64,000 nt of DNA from Rhodobacteraceae bacterium M382 (GTDB lineage: Bacteria > Pseudomonadota > Alphaproteobacteria > Rhodobacterales > Rhodobacteraceae), in the NCBI GenBank assembly GCA_025141015.1, contig CP081098.1, positions 3,974,501 through 4,038,500 of the forward strand, in the 5' to 3' direction. A program made the position numbers and the translations under genes. Under the pieces are notes generated by a model. That model was not told where the DNA came from and did no database searches. It saw only the letters and a list, made by a program, of their open reading frames with translations. Shown here piece after piece: positions 50,188 through 57,701 of this stretch. Positions within the stretch are counted from its first letter, which is position 1, and every line of letters starts with the position of its first letter.

Positions 50188-51660
50188 ATGCTTGACGCAA
50201 CAACCGATCTGAAATCGCTTTTGAAAGACCCCAGCCTGCTGGAAACGCGCGCCTATATCGGCGGCCAGTTCGTGGACGGTCAGGGCACATTTGACGTGAC
50301 CAACCCGGCCCGTGGCGACGTGATTGCCCAGGTTGCCGATGTGTCGCGCGCCCAGGTGGCCGGAGCCATTGCCCAGGCAGACACCGCCCAAAAGGAATGG
50401 GCGAAATGGACCGGAAAAGAGCGCGCCAACGTGATGCGCAAATGGTTCGACCTGATGATGGAAAACCAGGACGACCTGGGCATTATCCTGACCGCCGAAA
50501 TGGGCAAACCACTGGCCGAGGCCAAGGGTGAGATCGGCTATGGGGCCTCCTTCATCGAATTCTTTGGCGAAGAAGCCAAACGGATCTATGGCGAAACCAT
50601 TCCGGGCCACCAGCGCGACAAACGCATCACCGTGCTGAAACAACCCATCGGTGTGGCGGCATCCATCACTCCCTGGAATTTCCCCAATGCCATGATCACG
50701 CGCAAGGCGGGTCCGGCGCTGGCCGCGGGCTGTGCCTTTGTTGCGCGCCCTGCTGCGGAAACCCCGCTGTCGGCCATCGTGCTGGCGGTTCTGGCAGACC
50801 GCGCCGGCATTCCCGCCGGCGTGTTCAATGTGGTGCCCTCGTCGCGGGCCAGCGACATTGGGCAGGAATTCTGTGAAAATGACGCGGTGCGCAAGCTGAC
50901 CTTTACCGGCTCGACCGAAGTGGGCCGCATCCTGATGCGCCAGGCCGCCGACACCGTGATGAAATGTTCGATGGAATTGGGCGGCAACGCGCCATTCATC
51001 GTATTTGACGACGCCGATCTGGACGCCGCCGTCGAAGGCGCCATCCTGTGCAAATTCCGCAACAACGGTCAAACCTGCGTCTGTGCCAACCGGATCTACG
51101 TCCAGGCCGGTGTCTATGATGCCTTTGCCGAAAAACTGCGGGCCGCAGTCGAAAAGATGAATGTGGGCGACGGCCTGAACGACGGCATCCATTTTGGACC
51201 ATTGATCAACGCGGAAGCGGTGGAAAAAGTGCAAGAGCACATCGCCGACGCCACGGCCAAGGGCGGCAACGTCATCCTGGGCGGCACCCCGTCCGAACTG
51301 GGCGGCACTTTCTTTCAGCCGACCATCATCACCGGCGCGACCCAGGACATGGCATTTGCCACGGACGAAACCTTTGGCCCGTTGGCGCCGCTGTTCAAAT
51401 TCGAGAACGAAGACGAGGTCATTGCCATGGCCAATGACACGATCTTTGGCCTGGCGTCCTATTTCTATGCCAAGGACCTGAGCCGCGTGTACAAGGTGGC
51501 CGAAGCGCTGGAATATGGGATCGTGGGGGTGAACACCGGCATCATCTCGACCGAAGTCGCCCCGTTCGGCGGTGTCAAACAATCCGGCTTGGGCCGCGAA
51601 GGCAGCCATCACGGCATCGAAGACTACCTGGAAATGAAATACATCTGCATGGCGGTCTAA
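50188..51660 (+). CDS. gabD: NAD(P)-dependent succinate-semialdehyde dehydrogenase
   Basis: A 490-aa aldehyde dehydrogenase of the GabD type. It starts LLKDPSLLETRAYIGGQFVD. The NAD(P) site is TPWNFPNAMITRKAGPALAA. The catalytic Glu is in KCSMELGGNAPFIVFDDADL and the catalytic Cys in RNNGQTCVCANRIYVQ. The C-terminal block is GVNTGIISTEVAPFGGVKQS. It oxidises succinate semialdehyde to succinate, the last step of the GABA shunt and of some polyamine/guanidinobutyrate routes. The ATG at 50188 follows GGGAGG; the frame is open 11 codons upstream. No gabT in the window. Confidence 0.93.
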   Translation: MLDATTDLKSLLKDPSLLETRAYIGGQFVDGQGTFDVTNPARGDVIAQVADVSRAQVAGAIAQADTAQKEWAKWTGKERANVMRKWFDLMMENQDDLGIILTAEMGKPLAEAKGEIGYGASFIEFFGEEAKRIYGETIPGHQRDKRITVLKQPIGVAASITPWNFPNAMITRKAGPALAAGCAFVARPAAETPLSAIVLAVLADRAGIPAGVFNVVPSSRASDIGQEFCENDAVRKLTFTGSTEVGRILMRQAADTVMKCSMELGGNAPFIVFDDADLDAAVEGAILCKFRNNGQTCVCANRIYVQAGVYDAFAEKLRAAVEKMNVGDGLNDGIHFGPLINAEAVEKVQEHIADATAKGGNVILGGTPSELGGTFFQPTIITGATQDMAFATDETFGPLAPLFKFENEDEVIAMANDTIFGLASYFYAKDLSRVYKVAEALEYGIVGVNTGIISTEVAPFGGVKQSGLGREGSHHGIEDYLEMKYICMAV

Positions 51661-51671
51661 ATCCCGGACCT

Positions 51672-51741
51672 TTGGCCCGACGCCACCCATCGGGGTCGGG
51701 CCAGACCCTCAGGGCCAGGCAGACATCATGCCTGCCTGGCC
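51672..51741. terminator. Two hairpins between convergent gabD and globin genes
   Basis: TGGCCCGAC (51673-51681) / GTCGGGCCA (51695-51703) and GGCCAGGCAG (51713-51722) / CTGCCTGGCC (51732-51741) are both perfect. Neither has a T run. They probably mark transcript ends for both strands. Confidence 0.55.
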
Positions 51742-51749
51742 GATCTGCA

Positions 51750-52154
51750 TCAGGCCCCTGGACCTGCCATTTGTGATGTCAATGTATCTATGGCCTGCGT
51801 CCAGGCGGCTTCTTCCTCGCGCGTCAAATCATCCCCCAACGTGTCTCGCAACGCCGCAATCAACGCGTTGGCGGCCGCATGATATTGCGCGGGTGCCACG
51901 CCAAAACGGGCATGGCTCACGGCCAGCCGGTCGCCCAGATCAGCAAAACTTTTCTGGTCGGACATGCTGCGAACCGTCGACGTCAGCATTGTCGTGAACA
52001 TTTCTTTTTGATGAAAAAAATCCTTTTGAAACAACCCCCGTGCCTCGGGTACGCCCTGAAACAGGTGATGATAAAACCGGTCAGCCAATTCGGCCTTGCG
52101 CGCAAACGCCTTTGAAAAACTGTTTTGGACCAGTTGGATACTGGGGACATCCAT
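51750..52154 (-). CDS. Single-domain globin
   Basis: A 134-aa globin: VQNSFSKAFARKAELADRFY at the start (A/B helices), VPEARGLFQKDFFHQKEMFT, and the proximal His in GDRLAVSHARFGVAPAQY. A C-terminal G/H helix pair (AANALIAALRDTL, EEEAAWTQAIDTL) follows. There is no FAD/NAD reductase domain, so it is not a flavohemoglobin, and no sensor output domain. Likely binds O2 or NO. The aromatic distal residue typical of NO dioxygenase globins is not certain. Convergent with gabD. Confidence 0.85.
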   Translation of the reverse strand: MDVPSIQLVQNSFSKAFARKAELADRFYHHLFQGVPEARGLFQKDFFHQKEMFTTMLTSTVRSMSDQKSFADLGDRLAVSHARFGVAPAQYHAAANALIAALRDTLGDDLTREEEAAWTQAIDTLTSQMAGPGA

Positions 52155-52279
52155 TGCGATAAACCTCGTAAAATGCGCAGGTTATTCACTGCGTCATGGA
52201 CCACCTGTATCGCAAATCCACCTTACCATTCATTTAACTTCGCCCCGGATGGCGCGACATTCAAACCCGCGCGCGCAAC

Positions 52280-52354
52280 AAAAAACCCCGCAGGCGACAA
52301 CCGGCTGCGGGGGGTGTTTGATCGTCATGTCGGATGGTGCGCCCATCCGACATG
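52280..52354 (-). terminator. Terminator of hsp20 plus an adjacent perfect hairpin
   Basis: On the minus strand CATGTCGGATGG / CCATCCGACATG (52354-52343 and 52337-52326) forms a 12-bp hairpin. It is followed by CCCCGCAG / CTGCGGGG (52312-52305 and 52293-52286) and TTTTTT. The second is a good rho-independent terminator, 59 bases past the hsp20 stop. Confidence 0.85.
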
Positions 52355-52370
52355 GGCAGGGGCAAACCTG

Positions 52371-52838
52371 TCAGTTCACCGCCTTGGCATCAACGACATC
52401 TGATGTTTCCTTGGCTGATGAAATCGCGATCCGGCGCGGCTTCAATGCTTCGGGCACTTCGCGCTGCAGGTCGATGTGCAACATGCCGTTTTCATGGCTG
52501 GCACCGGTGACACGCACATGATCGGCCAACGTAAACCGGCGCTCAAAGGCGCGGGTCGCAATCCCGCGGTGCAAATAGCTCCGGTCGGTGTCTTCATCGG
52601 ATTTGCGCGCGGCGACGACCAGGGCGTTTTCCTTGACCTCGACCGACAGATCCTCTTCGCCAAACCCGGCGACCGCAATCGAAATCCGATAGGCATCAGC
52701 AGCGGTTTTTTCAATATTATAAGGGGGATAGCTGGGCTGTCGTGTATCCGCGCTCAGCGTTCGATCCATCAGGTCAGCGATCTGGTCAAAGCCAATAGAT
52801 GCCCGGTGCAACGGGGCAAAATCAAAACTACGCATCAT
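52371..52838 (-). CDS. ibpA: Small heat-shock protein Hsp20 (IbpA-like)
   Basis: A ~155-aa alpha-crystallin-domain chaperone. MRSFDFAPLHRASIGFDQIA is the IbpA-type N-terminus. The crystallin core runs from YNIEKTAADAYRISIAVAGF through EEDLSVEVKENALVVAARK to GIATRAFERRFTLADHVRV and NGMLHIDLQREVPEALKPRR, with the I-x-I-like C-terminal RRIAI. It holds unfolded proteins for refolding. Several ATG codons cluster at the start (52850, 52844, 52838, 52835); GAGGA 6 bases upstream favours 52838. No sigma-32 or ROSE-type thermometer was identified in the short upstream region. Confidence 0.92.
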   Translation of the reverse strand: MMRSFDFAPLHRASIGFDQIADLMDRTLSADTRQPSYPPYNIEKTAADAYRISIAVAGFGEEDLSVEVKENALVVAARKSDEDTDRSYLHRGIATRAFERRFTLADHVRVTGASHENGMLHIDLQREVPEALKPRRIAISSAKETSDVVDAKAVN

Positions 52839-52955
52839 GTTCATCCTCATTCAGAGCGATTAAGTGCTGCCCTCCGCAACGGACGGGCAAGTCTGGATCC
52901 GAACCCCTGTCACAGGCGATCCGGTATCCTTCAGATAATCAGCAACAGCCCGGTT

Positions 52956-53771
52956 TCAAGAACCGTCCGCACGAATGAATTTGGCACCGGTCGAATTGCG
53001 CCCCGACCCAACCCCCAGACGTTTGACACGGCGGTCGGGCACGGCGGCCGGTGCCCGCCTCAGCATGGACTTGAGCTCGGCAACACGGGCCGGGAGCGCC
53101 ATGCCCAGCGCAACTTTTTTGCCCTCGACCTGCGCCATCCCGGAAATGACGGACAAAATGCGCCCACGCGCCCCGACACGCGCAAACACAGGTGCCCCGG
53201 ACGAGCCATAGGTCACGTCACAGTCAAACATCATCAGCTCGTCGCGGGCGGCCAGGATCTGGCACTGTCGCTGGCGCGACAACGCCTCTGCGCGCCCCAT
53301 GCCATAAGAGGTCACGCTGACCGCAGCCCCCTGTGTTGCTCCATCGTGCAGAATGAACGGGTCGGCCTGGGCGCTGGTGATCGGGCGCGCCAGCCGGATC
53401 AGCGCCACGTCATGACGGACATTTGCCCATGTCATCGGGGCACCCGGCGCAAATCCACTGTGGGCGGCAATCTGCAAGGCCTGGCGGTCCGCTATGGATT
53501 GGCCCTCGCGCAAACCGGCGCGAAAGGTGACCTGATCGGCCTCCAACAACCTGTTGGTCTGTTTGCTGTACACACAATGGGCCGCCGTCAGCACCAGCTC
53601 GGGCGCGATCAAGGTCGCCGTGCAAAACCCCTTGCCCGCCAGATCCAACCGCCCGACGGCCTCCCAGCCCAGCAGATCGTCCCGATCAGACAGACGACGC
53701 AGACCCGTCGTGTCTGCTGCCACAAGGGGCGCAACAAGAACCAACACCAGAACCGCAGCCAGACGTTTCAT
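52956..53771 (-). CDS. Secreted trypsin-like serine protease A
   Basis: A 271-aa S1 (chymotrypsin-fold) protease with a signal peptide (MKRLAAVLVLVLVAPLVAA) starting at ATG 53771. The catalytic triad is visible: His in LVLTAAHCVYSK, Asp in NVRHDVALIRLARP, and Ser in CDVTYGSSGAPVFARV. Cys residues CTA...HC and QCQ...DCD fit the usual disulfides. The C-terminus ends RNSTGAKFIRADGS, similar to protease B. The frame opens at 53831 through four 15-bp repeats, each with an ATG, so longer N-termini (MTGSA repeats) are possible. Start overlaps the protease B stop (ATGA at 53831). It could act in periplasmic or extracellular proteolysis. Confidence 0.88.
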   Translation of the reverse strand: MKRLAAVLVLVLVAPLVAADTTGLRRLSDRDDLLGWEAVGRLDLAGKGFCTATLIAPELVLTAAHCVYSKQTNRLLEADQVTFRAGLREGQSIADRQALQIAAHSGFAPGAPMTWANVRHDVALIRLARPITSAQADPFILHDGATQGAAVSVTSYGMGRAEALSRQRQCQILAARDELMMFDCDVTYGSSGAPVFARVGARGRILSVISGMAQVEGKKVALGMALPARVAELKSMLRRAPAAVPDRRVKRLGVGSGRNSTGAKFIRADGS

Positions 53772-53831
53772 GGCCGGGCCTGTCATGGCTGGACCTGTCA
53801 TGGCTGAACCTGTCATGGCTGAACCTGTCAT
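53769..53831 (-). repeat. 15-bp tandem repeat of ATG-containing units at the 5' end of protease A
   Basis: Four units (53769-53783, 53784-53798, 53799-53813, 53814-53828) plus the ATG of a fifth. The coding-strand unit is ATGACAGGTTCAGCC with a few substitutions. Each unit supplies an ATG, an in-frame MTGSA/MTGPA, and an AGG 9 bases before the next ATG. Confidence 0.92.
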
Positions 53832-54652
53832 GGCTGGGTTGGCCGGATGAATTTTGCGCTTGTGTTGTTGCGCAGATGACCCACCACAACATTCCCGGCT
53901 CCCGGTGGGACCTTGGCCTGACCATAGGCCCCTTTGGACAGCAATTCGGCCTGCAGCAGCGTCAGCGCCTCTTCCAGAGCCGACCCCAAAGCCACACGTT
54001 GCCCCTGGATCTCTGCCTTGGCCGACACGACCGAGACAATCCGGGCGGTGCCGTCATCAAACGAAAAAATCGGGGCCCCGGATGACCCGAAATCCACATC
54101 ACAGGACATCACCAACACGCCTTCCTGGCGGGCCATGACCCCACAGACTTCCTGCAAAGACGGCGCTTCGGAGCGGTCCTGAGCATAAGACACCACACCG
54201 ACCTGATCCCCCCGGCTGGGCCGACCGGCGGTGGTAAAGGGCTGAATGGTGGTATTGCGGATCGGATGTTGCAACTGCAACAGAGCCACATCATTGCGGA
54301 CCCTTTCGGACGAAACTTCGCCGTCATAGATATAATCCGGGTGGGCAACGGCACGGCGCACGCCTCGATAGGCCGACGCCCGCCCATTGCGCCATCCGGC
54401 GAGAAATTCCATGTCCGCGGGTTTGATCCTGCGTTTGCTGATCCGGTCATACAGGCAATGCGCTGCAGTCAGCACCAGATCCGGCGCGATCAATGCCCCG
54501 GTGCAAAACCCGGTTCCATTCACATCCAGGCGCCCGACGGCCTCCCACTGGCGCCCCGCATCGGTGGTGTCCATGCGGTGCAACCGCGTGTCCTGAGCCT
54601 GCGCGGCCAGCGGCAGCAAAGAGACCAAAATGTTCAATATCCAGCGCCGCAC
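53828..54652 (-). CDS. Secreted trypsin-like serine protease B
   Basis: A 274-aa S1-family protease with a signal peptide (WILNILVSLLPLAAQAQ). Triad: His in LVLTAAHCLYDR, Asp in VRNDVALLQLQHP, Ser in CDVDFGSSGAPIFSFD. It shares GRLDVNGTGFCTGALIAPDL and the C-terminal RNNTSAKFIRP with protease A, showing a tandem duplication. The C-terminal sequence is conserved despite lower similarity between, so it may be a functional tail. It is translated first and overlaps the repeat-start of protease A. Biological role unknown. Confidence 0.9.
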   Translation of the reverse strand: MRRWILNILVSLLPLAAQAQDTRLHRMDTTDAGRQWEAVGRLDVNGTGFCTGALIAPDLVLTAAHCLYDRISKRRIKPADMEFLAGWRNGRASAYRGVRRAVAHPDYIYDGEVSSERVRNDVALLQLQHPIRNTTIQPFTTAGRPSRGDQVGVVSYAQDRSEAPSLQEVCGVMARQEGVLVMSCDVDFGSSGAPIFSFDDGTARIVSVVSAKAEIQGQRVALGSALEEALTLLQAELLSKGAYGQAKVPPGAGNVVVGHLRNNTSAKFIRPTQP

Positions 54653-54830
54653 CGGGTTCTCCTGTTCAACCTTTTGGATTTTCTAGGAAGCCGATGGGGC
54701 GAAATTGCGGCAAACTGCGGGTATTGCGGTGCCCGACACGGTGGGCTCCCGCCCGGTGACCCTGCCCTGCCGGGCAGATCACCCGTTGGGCGTGGCATCG
54801 CCTGCGGCGATGCGGGCGGTCTGGGTCCGG

Positions 54831-56153
54831 TCAGCGCAAGACTGGAATCGCGGTTTCCTGTTGGCGCACCGGATCAAGAGCACCCGGGCGCGGTCCCCCC
54901 GTCGCCCAATCCAGCAATTCAACGGTATGGACGACGGGATGCGCCGTACCAGACCCGATCTGCATCATGCACCCAATGTTTCCGGCCGCGATCACATCGG
55001 GCTGTTTCGCCTCCAAAGCCGTGATCTTGCGCGCCTTGAGCTGCCCCGAAATGTCCGGCTGCATCAAATTATAGGTCCCGGCAGATCCACAGCACAGATG
55101 CGCATCCGCCGGTTCGACAACCCTGAACCCGACCCGCTTCAACAGGGTCTTGGGGTGCGATTTGACCTGTTGGCCGTGTTGCAGGGAACAGGCGGCGTGA
55201 TAGGCGACGGTCATCTCCTTTTGCGCCCCTTCGGGCAGGTCCAACGTCATCAGAACTTCGCTGACATCCATGGCCAGCTTGGACACCTGCTCCGCGTCAG
55301 CGGCCAGCGGATCATTGCGGAACATGTGCCCGTAGTCCTTGATCGTGGTGCCACACCCGGAAGTATTGATGACAATGGCATCCAACCCCTGCCCCTGGAT
55401 CTCGCGCATCCAGGCGCGAATATTGCGCGCCGCGGCGGCGTGGCTGTCGTCCTCGCGTCCCATGTGGTGGGTCAGCGCCCCACAGCACCCGGCCCCATCG
55501 GCCACCACGACTTCGCACCCCAACCGGGTCAACAGCCGGATCGTGGCATCGTTGATATCGGTATTCAGCGCCTTTTGCGCACACCCGGTCATCAGAGCCA
55601 CCCGCATCCGCCGGGGCGCGTCGGGGGCAAAGCTCTGGGGATCGTCATTGCGGCTGACCGGCGGGATCTGGCGCGGTGCCATATCCAGCATGGCCCGCAC
55701 CCGCGCATCGGGCACCCAGGCCCGGAACGGCCGGGCCAGCTTTGCCCCCAGCAAGGCCAGCCGGAACCGCCGCGGATAGGGCAGAACCTGCGACAGGACC
55801 CACCGCAGGGCCCGGTCCGTCAGCGGACGTTTGTAATGCTGTTGCACATAGGCCCGCGCATGATCAATCAGATGCATGTAATGCACGCCCGACGGACAGG
55901 TGGTCATGCAGGCCAGGCAACTCAGGCACCGGTCTATGTGTTTGACCGTCTTTTCATCCGGTACCCGGTTGTTCTCCAGCATATCCTTGATCAGGTAGAT
56001 CCGCCCACGCGGGCTGTCCAATTCGTCGCCCAGCACCTGATACGTCGGGCAGGTCGCCGTACAGAACCCGCAATGCACACAAGAGCGCAGGATGTCGTTG
56101 GCTCTTTGTGTGCCCGGGTCCGTCAATTGTTCGGGGGTGAAATGTGTCTGCAT
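54831..56153 (-). CDS. glcF: Glycolate oxidase iron-sulfur subunit
   Basis: A 440-aa protein with two 4Fe-4S binding clusters: CVHCGFCTATCPTYQVLG near residue 30 and CLSCLACMTTCPSGVHYMHL near 90. Two CCG-type heterodisulfide-reductase-like domains follow (GCAQKALNTDINDATIRLL, GAGCCGALTHHMG, then CSLQHGQQV and HLCCGSAGTYNLMQP). Part of the membrane-linked GlcDEF complex that oxidises glycolate to glyoxylate and passes electrons to quinone. Order in the operon is glcD, glcE, small membrane protein, glcF. Confidence 0.95.
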   Translation of the reverse strand: MQTHFTPEQLTDPGTQRANDILRSCVHCGFCTATCPTYQVLGDELDSPRGRIYLIKDMLENNRVPDEKTVKHIDRCLSCLACMTTCPSGVHYMHLIDHARAYVQQHYKRPLTDRALRWVLSQVLPYPRRFRLALLGAKLARPFRAWVPDARVRAMLDMAPRQIPPVSRNDDPQSFAPDAPRRMRVALMTGCAQKALNTDINDATIRLLTRLGCEVVVADGAGCCGALTHHMGREDDSHAAAARNIRAWMREIQGQGLDAIVINTSGCGTTIKDYGHMFRNDPLAADAEQVSKLAMDVSEVLMTLDLPEGAQKEMTVAYHAACSLQHGQQVKSHPKTLLKRVGFRVVEPADAHLCCGSAGTYNLMQPDISGQLKARKITALEAKQPDVIAAGNIGCMMQIGSGTAHPVVHTVELLDWATGGPRPGALDPVRQQETAIPVLR

Positions 56154-56163
56154 GACCTGTGCC

Positions 56164-56514
56164 TTACCCGACCAACAAAAGAAAAAACGCCGCAGCCCCG
56201 ATCAGGCCCGCGACAAAGACCAGCCCGCGCACCACCCATGGGCGGTCATCCAGACGCCATTGCCGGTGGATCAGCATGTAACCGCCCGCAAACAACAATC
56301 CCGACGCCAGGGAATAGAACCCGATGGCCCGAAATCCGCTGGCCATACCGTTGCCCGCGGCATCAGACCCGATGATCGCCGGCAACGACTCGTGCAGCGC
56401 AACAACCCCAAAGGCCGCCAGCACCGCCCCAACCCCCAGACCTCTGGACTTTGGGAAAAACGCCATGACGACGAACACAACCGGCCCCGGAAGGAAAAAC
56501 AACAAAAGATCCAT
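56164..56514 (-). CDS. Small membrane protein inside the glc operon
   Basis: A 116-aa protein with three to four hydrophobic segments: DLLLFFLPGPVVFVVMAFF, GLGVGAVLAAFGVVAL, YSLASGLLFAGGYMLI and VRGLVFVAGLIGAAAFFLLL. It lies between glcE (6-base gap) and glcF (10-base gap), so it is co-transcribed and may anchor or accompany the glycolate oxidase. No named family is recognised; co-location in the operon is the only functional hint. Confidence 0.75.
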   Translation of the reverse strand: MDLLLFFLPGPVVFVVMAFFPKSRGLGVGAVLAAFGVVALHESLPAIIGSDAAGNGMASGFRAIGFYSLASGLLFAGGYMLIHRQWRLDDRPWVVRGLVFVAGLIGAAAFFLLLVG

Positions 56515-56520
56515 ATCGCG

Positions 56521-57642
56521 CTATCCCATCACCCCTGGATTCAAAATTCCCCGCGGGTCAAACCGCTTCCGCAAATCCCCGGCAAGCGTTGACAATACCG
56601 GGGGCTGGGGATGGAACCGCCCAAATTTCAACAGATCATCTTGTGGAGCCCGGATCAGGGTCACATGCCCGTCCACCCCCGCCAACTGCGACCGCAGATC
56701 AACGCCCGGCGGCGCCAATGTCCAGATCAACCCGCCCCCCCAGTCGATCACATGTTCATAGTCCGCACAGGCGGTGACCCGTGTCATATCCGTGGGTTTG
56801 ACCGACGTTTTCCACACCGACCCGGCCCGCCCGTGAAAGGGGGCGACATCGCGAACCGCCCGCCACAGCCGATCAGTGTCCGGCCCGCCCAACAGCAGAT
56901 CATCGGGCTTCTGGTCCGCGAACAACTGGCACAACTCCTGCATCCGATATTCGACCGACGCCTCGAACCCTTCGACCCGGATCAACGTGCGCGCGGGGCT
57001 CTCGCCCTGCTGCGGCAGCCGCGCCGCGCCGGTCACGTCAAACGGCGATTTCAGGGCCGCACAGAACACCCGCAGCGACGCCTGAAAATCCAACCCGGAC
57101 CAGACCAATGTGCCGCTGCATTGTGCGCGCGGCAAAACCTTCAGCGACACTTCGCTGAGAACTCCCAACGTGCCATGCGCTCCGGCCATCAGTTTGACCA
57201 GATCATATCCGGTCACATTCTTCATCACCCGGCCGCCGTTCTTGACCACCTGCCCGGCCCCATCGACAAAGCGCACCCCCAACAGATGATCCCGGGCCGC
57301 GCCCGACTGGACCCGCCGTGGCCCGGATGTATTGGCGGCAAAAACACCGCCGATCGTGGGCTCTCCCGTCGTTCCCATCAGGCCCCGATGATCCATCGGC
57401 TCGAACGCCAGCCTCTGGTTTTCACCGGCCAGCAGGGTCTCGATCTCGGCCACAGGCGTCCCGGCCCGCGCCACCAACGTCAATGCACCGGGTTCATACA
57501 GCGCGACCCCGCTCAACCCTGACACAGACAGAAGATCACCGGATACAGACAGGCCCCGGGTTCCTCCCCCCTGAATCCACAGCGGCCCGCGCGCCGCGGC
57601 CACCCTTTCGGCCAGCTCGGCCTCACTCTCGGGTCTGCTCAT
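56521..57642 (-). CDS. glcE: Glycolate oxidase FAD-binding subunit GlcE
   Basis: A 373-aa FAD-linked subunit of glycolate oxidase. Visible: RPESEAELAERVAAARGPLW, the FAD site PLWIQGGGTRGLSVSG, HRGLMGTTGEPTIGGVFAAN, KNVTGYDLVKLMAGAHGTLG, and the C-terminal FDPRGILNPGVMG. ATG at 57642 (MSRPESE) is taken as start; a long open frame upstream to 57780 enters the spacer and glcD. A dispersed repeat fills the 59-base spacer after glcD. Partner of GlcD and GlcF. Confidence 0.95.
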   Translation of the reverse strand: MSRPESEAELAERVAAARGPLWIQGGGTRGLSVSGDLLSVSGLSGVALYEPGALTLVARAGTPVAEIETLLAGENQRLAFEPMDHRGLMGTTGEPTIGGVFAANTSGPRRVQSGAARDHLLGVRFVDGAGQVVKNGGRVMKNVTGYDLVKLMAGAHGTLGVLSEVSLKVLPRAQCSGTLVWSGLDFQASLRVFCAALKSPFDVTGAARLPQQGESPARTLIRVEGFEASVEYRMQELCQLFADQKPDDLLLGGPDTDRLWRAVRDVAPFHGRAGSVWKTSVKPTDMTRVTACADYEHVIDWGGGLIWTLAPPGVDLRSQLAGVDGHVTLIRAPQDDLLKFGRFHPQPPVLSTLAGDLRKRFDPRGILNPGVMG

Positions 57643-57699
57643 TTCATCTCGCTCCAAAACTCCGGGGGAGTCGCCAAAGGCGACGGGGGCAGCGCCCCC
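57643..57699 (-). repeat. Dispersed GC-rich repeat between glcD and glcE
   Basis: On the minus strand, GGGGGCGCTGCCCCCG (57699-57684) is followed by TCGCC-TTTGG-CGA and CCCCCGGAGTTTTGG then AGCGAGATGAA, ending at the glcE ATG. The core is shared with 6196-6211, and the tail GGAGTTTT...GCGAGATGAA with 42812-42843. It may also provide the spacing before the glcE start. Confidence 0.65.
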
Positions 57700-57701
57700 T
57701 C

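Noticed and set aside
50140-51690. 516-codon open frame on the minus strand opposite gabD
   Set aside because: It is the antisense of a clear aldehyde dehydrogenase, has no recognisable domain, and high GC at third positions commonly opens such frames.
52096-52521. Plus-strand frame across the globin-hsp20 gap
   Set aside because: It overlaps both real genes in antisense and runs through the hsp20 terminator hairpins.
54705-56375. 556-codon plus-strand frame opposite glcF
   Set aside because: Shadow of glcF; composition is dominated by Arg, Pro, Gln and His with no family resemblance.
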